Source: Nitrospirota bacterium (GTDB lineage: Bacteria; Nitrospirota; CAKKRA01; 9FT-COMBO-42-15). From it: DNA of 11,809 bases. The notes beneath the pieces were generated by a model. That model was not told the DNA's origin. It worked only from the letters and a program-made list of their open reading frames with translations, and searched no databases. Location of the stretch: NCBI GenBank assembly GCA_016195585.1, contig JACPZJ010000198.1, forward strand, positions 1 to 11,809, written 5' to 3'. Each line of letters opens with the position of its first letter. Within the stretch, counting starts at the first letter, position 1. Position numbers and translations under genes: made by a program. Below are positions 6,531 through 11,809 of this stretch, in pieces.

Positions 6531-7812
6531 TTTTAAATCCTTCTATACCTGATGAATGAATAATCTTTCCTGCAACCATAGTCATTATAATATCATTCGG
6601 CATTGTGTGCAAGAGGAGGTCACGGTAGGTATCAGTATCCCTTTTGGGGAGTCTTACAGCAATTATGTCTGCCTCTTTGCCAATCTCTATTGTGCCAGTC
6701 TTATCATCTAAACAGAGCGCCTTTGCGCTATTAATTGTAGCGGCCCTTATAATATCTTCAGCAGTTATTTTCTTATCATTAATCCTATTATGCAGAAGAT
6801 AGGCAAATCTCATCTCATCCCACATATTCAAGCTATAGTTGCTTGCACAACTGTCAGTTCCGAGGCCGACAGTAATGCCTTCTGAAATCAGATTATAAAA
6901 TGGCGCAACACCTACGCCGATAAATACGTTGCTCCTTGGGCAATGGACAACAGGGACACCTTTTCGTGCCAACATTTTAATATCATCATTGTTTAAATGA
7001 ACCCCATGTGCAAGTAAAAATTCAGGTGATAACAAGCCTTCTTTTTCAAGGTATTCAACAGGGGATTTGCAATCTCCAAAAACCTGCCTCTTATATTTGT
7101 CCCACTTAAACCTTTTTAGGTAAATATCCTTAATCGGGCCTTTGTCTTCCGAGATAAATTTTATCTCTTCCCTTGATTCTGAAACATGCATTGTAAGCCT
7201 TAAGCCTTCTTTTTCTGCATACTCTTTTATCAGTCCAAGTAATCTTGGCGATACTGAGTAGGGCGAATGGGGAGAGATTCCTATACTCAATAATGCTGTT
7301 TCATCCTTTCTTAAGCTTTCTATATCCTCAATTGCCTTTTTCCAACAGCTTAATGCCTTTGTGTCATCAAAATTCAGGAGTTCTTTATATACTATTCCCC
7401 GTATCCCGGTCTTTTTAAGTTTATAGAGGCTTTCGCCATTTGTTGATATATCAGAGATAGTTGTCGTTCCTGTAGAGATTGCTTCAGTTATCCCTTTTTC
7501 ACTCCCTGATGAGATTACATCTGCTGATGTGGCCTTTTTTTCATCAACAAGCCTTAATATCCAGTGCATTAACTCCGTATCTTCATTAAAAATCCTGCCC
7601 TTAAGCGCTGTCAATTCAAGATGTGCATGAAGATTAACTAAGCCCGGCATCAGGGCTGCATCTTTAAATTCCATCTGCTCATGGCTTCTGTATCTATTAA
7701 TTATTTCATCCTTTTTGCCAATATCTCTAATCCTTCCATTTTCTATTAGGATTGCAGCATTAAGGATTGGTGAGTAGGATACTGGTAGGATTATCTCTGC
7801 GCTTAAAATCAT
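6520..7812 (-). CDS. mqnX: Amidohydrolase, probable aminodeoxyfutalosine deaminase
   Basis: This 430-residue metal-dependent hydrolase belongs to the TrzA/AtzA/SAH-deaminase branch of the amidohydrolase superfamily. Visible motifs are P-G-L-V-N-L-H-A-H (metal ligands H62, H64), S-P-H-S-P-Y at 180-185, H-V-S-E-S (H209), L-L-A-H-G (H269) and G-T-D-S-C-A-S (D320). The C-terminal A-D-I-I-A-V strand belongs to the composite beta domain. Such enzymes deaminate 5'-modified adenosines. Directly upstream of mqnE and mqnC, the obvious substrate is 6-amino-6-deoxyfutalosine, giving futalosine. The alternative is SAH/MTA deaminase, which the sequence alone does not exclude. No clear Shine-Dalgarno precedes the ATG at 7812. 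The gene starts 43 nt after the preceding stop codon. Confidence 0.82.
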   Translation of the reverse strand: MILSAEIILPVSYSPILNAAILIENGRIRDIGKKDEIINRYRSHEQMEFKDAALMPGLVNLHAHLELTALKGRIFNEDTELMHWILRLVDEKKATSADVISSGSEKGITEAISTGTTTISDISTNGESLYKLKKTGIRGIVYKELLNFDDTKALSCWKKAIEDIESLRKDETALLSIGISPHSPYSVSPRLLGLIKEYAEKEGLRLTMHVSESREEIKFISEDKGPIKDIYLKRFKWDKYKRQVFGDCKSPVEYLEKEGLLSPEFLLAHGVHLNNDDIKMLARKGVPVVHCPRSNVFIGVGVAPFYNLISEGITVGLGTDSCASNYSLNMWDEMRFAYLLHNRINDKKITAEDIIRAATINSAKALCLDDKTGTIEIGKEADIIAVRLPKRDTDTYRDLLLHTMPNDIIMTMVAGKIIHSSGIEGFKNVN

Positions 7813-7855
7813 AATGTCTGATAATGTATCTTATGTAAACTTTATAATGGGACGA

Positions 7856-9052
7856 TTACTCAATATCGTCGGCTGTCCCATTTTTGCCATCCATACCGCT
7901 GGAATATATTTTATATGACTTCTGTGAAAGAATTTCATAATTATATTCCCTTCCCCACGGGTCTAACAAGTCCTTTTTAGTTATAAAATTCTGGCCAATC
8001 AATGTATCTAAATTTTTAGGATAAAAACCATTCTCGTAATAAAATGTCTCTATTGAAAACCTTATGGTATCCAATTTGCTCCTTACTATGTATCCTTTCA
8101 GGTAACCAAAACCTTCCTTATAGGAGTTATAATTATTGACCAGTCTATATGGTACATCCAAGTAAAAGAAAAACAATAGTAAAATAAAAATAAGTGCAGC
8201 ATAATTTACATATTTAAATACAAAAGAAAAGGCCTCTTTAAAGTCAAAAAGCGCTGTTCCTTCTCCTACTTTTTTTGTGGAGCCCGCACCCTTATCAATA
8301 ATCTGCCTTGTATAAAGACTTGAGAGTATCTTACAGGTCTCAAACTGCCCTAACTTGCTTAAATCAATAATCTCCTGCACATCGCGCTTGCCATCTATAA
8401 AGCTGATGACCAACTCCTCATCTTTTGTAAATGTTTGGGAATCGTCGTCAGCAGCAAGGAGTATATCAGCAAAATCGGTTAATTCACTGCCTGATTTCTC
8501 TTTTTGCCGTGCAGGCTGTTCATATCTTGTAAATATAATATTAAGGGATGGTATATTCTTTTCAATCAGGGGCCATTCATCAACCATCCTGATTCCTTCC
8601 ATTAAAATAAACTCTGTATTTAATGGGGTAATAATGTCTTTGTCATATTCTATATCTTTCTGATTAAAACTGTAATTGCCATCCTTCCATGCAAAAAGGC
8701 TTAGTACAGTCTCTGCTAACTGGAGCTGCAAGACCTCTTTTAGTTCATTATCGTTTATTAGCCCTGCATCAAGAAGAACAAAACCCAGCTTTCTGTTCTG
8801 TTTTTTCTGGGACTTAAGGAGTTCCTTTAATTGTTTTTCTGTGATTTTATTTGTCCTGACGAGAATCCTCCCTATCTTTTCTTTATCCTCCCTGTTTGTA
8901 GTCTCTGCGCCTACAATCATCCCATTATCAAATAAGATAGTTACAGATAATTCTTTATTAGTAAGTACAAGCTCACCAGCCTTCTTCTGAAGGCTTATAA
9001 GCTGGAATATATCTGCTAATCCAAAATCAGAAATTGAACCTTCTAATGCCAT
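7856..9052 (-). CDS. DUF4388 / MshEN-like protein with transmembrane helix and C-terminal GspG-like domain
   Basis: This 398-residue mosaic has an N-terminal DUF4388 (PatA-like) domain at about 1-55, starting M-A-L-E-G-S-I-S-D-F. Two tandem T2SSE_N/MshEN-type units follow at about 58-112 (I-G-R-I-L-V...I-T-E-K-Q-L and L-G-F-V-L-L-D-A-G-L-I). A winged-helix-like stretch at about 213-253 contains F-I-D-G-K-R-D-V-Q-E-I-I. One transmembrane helix lies at about 281-299. The C-terminus (325-398) matches the globular part of the type II secretion major pseudopilin, with F-Y-Y-E-N-G-F-Y-P, D-P-W-G-R-E-Y and S-S-G-M-D-G-K-N-G-T-A-D-D-I, the last being the calcium-binding loop. There is no prepilin peptidase site because the helix is internal. 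The cytosolic domains are thus tied to an extracytoplasmic pseudopilin-like head. AGGGGA lies 6 nt before the ATG. The preceding TPR gene ends 2 nt upstream. Confidence 0.78.
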   Translation of the reverse strand: MALEGSISDFGLADIFQLISLQKKAGELVLTNKELSVTILFDNGMIVGAETTNREDKEKIGRILVRTNKITEKQLKELLKSQKKQNRKLGFVLLDAGLINDNELKEVLQLQLAETVLSLFAWKDGNYSFNQKDIEYDKDIITPLNTEFILMEGIRMVDEWPLIEKNIPSLNIIFTRYEQPARQKEKSGSELTDFADILLAADDDSQTFTKDEELVISFIDGKRDVQEIIDLSKLGQFETCKILSSLYTRQIIDKGAGSTKKVGEGTALFDFKEAFSFVFKYVNYAALIFILLLFFFYLDVPYRLVNNYNSYKEGFGYLKGYIVRSKLDTIRFSIETFYYENGFYPKNLDTLIGQNFITKKDLLDPWGREYNYEILSQKSYKIYSSGMDGKNGTADDIE

Positions 9053-9054
9053 AG

Positions 9055-11016
9055 TTATCCCCTGCTCCTGTAAATCTTCAGAAGTGAAAGACTATAGATA
9101 ATAATCAAGCTCAGTATAGCAAGTGCCTTTTGAATAATGTGTCTTTCAGGATATAAAAAATAAGACGTATAAATCAGATTATTGCCGAAGATAAGGAAGA
9201 AAATGGTAAAAATAAATGTAAAAACATAAAGGAATCCTATGAAGGTTAAACCGCCGTAAATATGCCCCGCACCCGGAAGTATAACAGAAAGCGCCCTTGT
9301 AATCAGTGAATCTATCTTCTGGAATCTGTTAAGCTCTGAAAGCTCGCTCTGCGATAAAGATTGGTTCTCACCCTGTTCATTTTTTATAATCCCGTCAATC
9401 TGCACAAAGGTTCTTAAACACTGGGAGCAAAGCCCCTTATATAGCAATGACCTGTGGCATCTTGGGCATATAACCTTGCCGCACTCCCTACAATATGCAG
9501 CTACTGGTATACTCTTTTTAAGAAATGATAGAAGCAGGATTATAATTACAACAATAATAGCATATTTTGTAGTATCCTCTAATCTTACCTTTTTTTCAAA
9601 AAGGTTCCACATTTTAGTTGTTATAGATTCCTGGTTTTCATAAGGCCTAAATGCCTGACTTAAGATATCTCTGTAGGATACCCTTTCATCTATTACGAGC
9701 TGCTGGGGGTTATCACGGGTAATATGTGAATAATAATTAATCAGATCAGGATTCTTATTCCTCGCCTGCTGGAAGATATTCTCCCCTTCTGCAAACATAA
9801 ATTTTTCGCGATAGGCCTGGCTTAAATTAAAATAAGCAGATATCAGGCTGGAATCCTTTTGAATCGCATTCTGATAGCTTGCAATTGCCTTATCATAGTT
9901 CCTCTGTAAAAAGTAGATATTTCCAATATTGTTGTATGCCTTTGAGTATTCAGGGTCAATCACGGTTAATCTCTGATAGTGTGCAAGGGCCTTATCAAGC
10001 TCGCCCCTCTTCTTACTGAGAATGGCAAGGGCAAAAAAAGCGCCTTTATTTGTAGGGTCTTTTTTTATCGCCTCAATCAAACCATCATATATATCAGTAC
10101 TCCAAAAGCCCTTTTCAATCTGAATTACTGCATTTAATGTAGATGATTTTTTTGGCGCCAGGAAGAAGCTGTAAAATGAAAAGACAACCTGTGAATATGC
10201 AATGAGCAAAATAAAAATAAAGGTAATGGCCTTTTCTTTTTTGCTTAGATATAACCATAGAAAAAGAATCCATATAAAAATGGCAATTAAGGGATCAAAA
10301 AAAAGGAGCGGCAGCAGGATTATTAAAAAGGAGATCGCAGTGATGTATGGTTTTATAAATGGTATATTAAATACCTCCTGAAGGTTGTGCTGCAGCAGCG
10401 GAAGGTATTTTATAATAGTTACGATAAAGAAAATAAAAACGCTGATAAAAATTGTTATTATCCCTATCAGAAAGAGGTCGCCAATTCGCAGAAAGGCATG
10501 CATAAAATCAGAGAGTGAGGTCTTAAATCCGGCAAGATGGCTGCTGATGGCCTTAATCTTATTTCCCTCCCATAGTATCCGTCCCATCAGATAATAGGAT
10601 GGATAAAAATCCGGGGAGATATCTATTGCAATATTCGTAAGGCTCAGCGCCTCAGCAGGTTTTGATTCTTTTAGTAATTGATTTGCCCTTCTCAATAGCG
10701 CTGCAGAGATATATTCCATGTTTTGCAGCTCAGACTCTTTTTGAAGGCCTTTTATTTTTTCAAGTGAGATTATTGCGTTACCTAAATCATTCCTCCTGAT
10801 AAGCTCCCTTGTATTAACCCATTCAGCTTCAATTTTTTTAAATTCTGCACCCTTTTCATCTTCGCTGATCTTTATAACCCTGACCTTATCCGGTTTTTGT
10901 GCGGTTTCAACTGACGGGATCTGCGGCTTCACCAGAGTTTCAGCAAATGTATAATTACTCCACCAGAAAAGAAGGGGTAAAAAAAAAGAAATCTTAATCA
11001 ATCCAGTTTTCTTCAT
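9055..11016 (-). CDS. TPR-repeat, zinc-ribbon multi-pass membrane protein
   Basis: I chose the start at 11016 (653 residues) because AAGGA lies 8 nt before it and the protein then opens with a clean signal peptide: M-K-K, a hydrophobic run, then Y-T-F-A-E. An in-frame ATG at 11043 is less likely. After the signal comes a helical TPR-like region (about 60-165) and four to five membrane segments (about 180-285). Further TPRs follow at about 305-425, including A-Y-N-N-I-G-N-I-Y and A-Y-F-N-L-S-Q-A-Y. A membrane helix at about 485-500 precedes a zinc-ribbon with three CxxC pairs (C509/C512, C517/C520, C530/C533). The end carries a P-G-A-G-H-I-Y-G-G motif, as in small TM2-like membrane proteins, plus two or three more helices. 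The function is unknown. Its stop is 2 nt from the DUF4388-GspG gene, suggesting a joint envelope role. Confidence 0.75.
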   Translation of the reverse strand: MKKTGLIKISFFLPLLFWWSNYTFAETLVKPQIPSVETAQKPDKVRVIKISEDEKGAEFKKIEAEWVNTRELIRRNDLGNAIISLEKIKGLQKESELQNMEYISAALLRRANQLLKESKPAEALSLTNIAIDISPDFYPSYYLMGRILWEGNKIKAISSHLAGFKTSLSDFMHAFLRIGDLFLIGIITIFISVFIFFIVTIIKYLPLLQHNLQEVFNIPFIKPYITAISFLIILLPLLFFDPLIAIFIWILFLWLYLSKKEKAITFIFILLIAYSQVVFSFYSFFLAPKKSSTLNAVIQIEKGFWSTDIYDGLIEAIKKDPTNKGAFFALAILSKKRGELDKALAHYQRLTVIDPEYSKAYNNIGNIYFLQRNYDKAIASYQNAIQKDSSLISAYFNLSQAYREKFMFAEGENIFQQARNKNPDLINYYSHITRDNPQQLVIDERVSYRDILSQAFRPYENQESITTKMWNLFEKKVRLEDTTKYAIIVVIIILLLSFLKKSIPVAAYCRECGKVICPRCHRSLLYKGLCSQCLRTFVQIDGIIKNEQGENQSLSQSELSELNRFQKIDSLITRALSVILPGAGHIYGGLTFIGFLYVFTFIFTIFFLIFGNNLIYTSYFLYPERHIIQKALAILSLIIIYSLSLLKIYRSRG

Positions 11017-11020
11017 TAAA

Positions 11021-11366
11021 TTATTCCTTTTTCTTGCTGCCAATTTTATTTTCAGTTCCCTTTAATAATCTTTTTATATTCTCTATATGCTTAAGAAGAA
11101 GGAGCGCGGTTACAATTACTGCAAAGGCAATATTTGTATGGTGTGGATTAATGAGAATCACAACAAGCGGTAATAAAGAATAGGAGGTTATTGCTGCCAG
11201 CGACGAATACTTCCACAGATAAAACACAGCAAGCCATATAGCCAGTGCAATAGCCCCTCCTAAGGGAAGGATGCCAAAAAGGGCGCCAAAGCTCGTTGCA
11301 ACCCCCTTCCCCCCTTTAAATCTTAGAAAGACAAAAAATAAGAAATAAAGGATAAATAAGGGTCAT
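11021..11366 (-). pseudogene. plsY: Glycerol-3-phosphate acyltransferase PlsY, N-terminal half largely deleted
   Basis: PlsY transfers acyl groups from acyl-phosphate to glycerol-3-phosphate in phospholipid synthesis. The C-terminal half is clear on the minus strand: F-L-R-F-K-G-G-K-G-V-A-T-S-F-G (motif 2, codons at about 11330-11287), hydrophobic segments, Y-S-S-L-A-A-I-T, and the terminal H-I-E-N-I-K-R-L-L-K-G-T-E-N-K-I (motif 3). The frame runs back only to a TGA at about 11360, and motif 1 (GSGNxGATN) is absent. An ATG at 11366 in another frame gives a plausible PlsY beginning, M-T-L-I-Y-P-L-F-L-I-F. This suggests an out-of-frame internal loss of about 80 codons rather than a simple truncation. 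It follows the pgsA stop by 10 nt. Its TAA (11021-11023) sits inside the ribosome site of the TPR gene. Confidence 0.78.
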
Positions 11367-11376
11367 AAGACGTTAA

Positions 11377-11809
11377 TTAATAATCCACTTCTCTCCAGTA
11401 CCTTATAAAGTATAGTATACCAGAATAAATAGAAAAAAACAGGGCTCCCCATAAAAGGATGCTCCCACCCACCCTATAATCAAGCATCAGCAGGATAATA
11501 GCAAAGGTCAGGATTGCCATCTTAATCTTTCCTGCTGATTCTGCCTGCATTATCCTGCCCGAGGATGAGGCAATTGCCCTGAGGCCTGTTACAGCAATCT
11601 CCCTGCTGATTATCAGTATTGCTATCCACCCTGCAGCCTTGCCGGTATAATCACCGATCTGGCTGGTAAAGTCGGTGCCAGAACTGGCCAACATATCTTT
11701 CAATTGTTGCGGGGCCCAGGCGTTGAACATACCGATGACAGCCTTGACCAGCGTGGGCACCTGGGTGGCAAGTTTAGCGCTCTGATCAACAAGGACAGGA
11801 ACTACCAAT
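11377..11809 (-). CDS. pgsA: PgsA C-terminal half fused in frame to an AI-2E-transporter-like segment (partial)
   Basis: The frame is open past the right window edge. From about 11628 to the TAA at 11377 it encodes the C-terminal part of CDP-diacylglycerol-glycerol-3-phosphate 3-phosphatidyltransferase: W-I-A-I-L-I-I-S-R-E-I-A-V-T-G-L-R, A-E-S-A-G-K-I-K and three membrane segments ending R-Y-W-R-E-V-D-Y. The catalytic CDP-alcohol motif (DGxxAR...D...D) belongs to the missing N-terminal half. Residues before this, from 11809 to about 11630, do not fit PgsA. They begin V-V-P-V-L-V-D-Q-S-A-K-L-A and resemble the periplasmic loop of AI-2E/PerM transporters. Followed by a plsY remnant, the order pgsA-plsY is normal for a lipid gene pair, but the join looks artificial or rearranged. 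A 'CDS' of this form is unlikely to make functional PgsA. Confidence 0.65.
   Translation of the reverse strand, partial: LVVPVLVDQSAKLATQVPTLVKAVIGMFNAWAPQQLKDMLASSGTDFTSQIGDYTGKAAGWIAILIISREIAVTGLRAIASSSGRIMQAESAGKIKMAILTFAIILLMLDYRVGGSILLWGALFFSIYSGILYFIRYWREVDY
11631..11809 (-). other. GC-rich foreign-looking segment, AI-2E (PerM) transporter-like fragment
   Basis: By direct count, bases 11641-11809 are about 54% G+C, against clearly AT-rich DNA to the left. The codons use C and G at third positions far more than the neighbouring genes. The encoded peptide (V-P-V-L-V-D-Q, L-A-T-Q-V-P-T-L, A-P-Q-Q-L-K-D-M-L) resembles the loop of AI-2E family transporters. The switch to PgsA occurs around K-A-A-G-W-I-A, where PgsA normally has P-A-W-I-A, so a few bases of microhomology may have guided the join. 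Confidence 0.5.

Noticed and set aside
1..11809. CRISPR array, tRNA, rRNA, insertion sequence with terminal repeats, or integrase gene
   Set aside because: None was found on reading both strands; no regular spaced repeats, transposase or tyrosine recombinase motifs.

Overview
The window looks like chromosomal DNA of an AT-rich (roughly 38-40% G+C by eye), Gram-negative, probably anaerobic bacterium. The evidence is a futalosine-route menaquinone cluster, a gene that needs selenocysteine insertion, and a type II secretion pseudopilin-like domain. Nitrospirota or a Desulfobacterota-like lineage would fit, but no rRNA or marker gene here settles it. Several genes carry lesions or odd junctions, so this may be a metagenomic assembly with imperfect stretches.

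Left part, plus strand (1-2955): the tail of a PsbP/DUF1795-like protein with an in-frame UGA; a 794-residue membrane protein with an embedded spermidine-synthase-like SAM-binding domain; then a 71-codon gene that ordinary gene calling misses because it holds two in-frame UGA codons. Read as selenocysteine, these give a glutaredoxin-like protein with a UPYT active site and a C-terminal U-G-L-stop, the architecture of the 'Uxx-star' (seleno)protein family. A SECIS-like hairpin follows each UGA.

Middle (2979-3412, minus strand): a lone integron gene cassette of 434 bp. It has a GTTAGGC boundary, one small membrane-protein gene and a 58-bp attC-like site. No integrase gene or second cassette is visible. 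Its attC end lies inside the 3' half of the second SECIS hairpin. At its other end a near-consensus promoter (TTGACA, 17 nt, CATAAT) is split across the boundary, with -35 in host DNA and -10 in the cassette.

Right part, all minus strand and tightly packed (reading 11809 down to 3608): an AI-2E-transporter-like piece fused in frame to the C-terminal half of pgsA; a plsY remnant lacking most of its N-terminal half; a large TPR/zinc-ribbon membrane protein; a DUF4388 + MshEN-like + transmembrane + GspG-like fusion protein; then the menaquinone block of aminodeoxyfutalosine deaminase, mqnE, mqnC and a damaged MTAP/PNP-family phosphorylase gene. MqnE builds aminofutalosine, the amidohydrolase deaminates it to futalosine, and MqnC cyclises the dehypoxanthinylated product. 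No mqnB is present. The phosphorylase carries the Asn (TNYAEG) associated with 6-oxopurine recognition and may supply or once have supplied the hypoxanthine-removing step.
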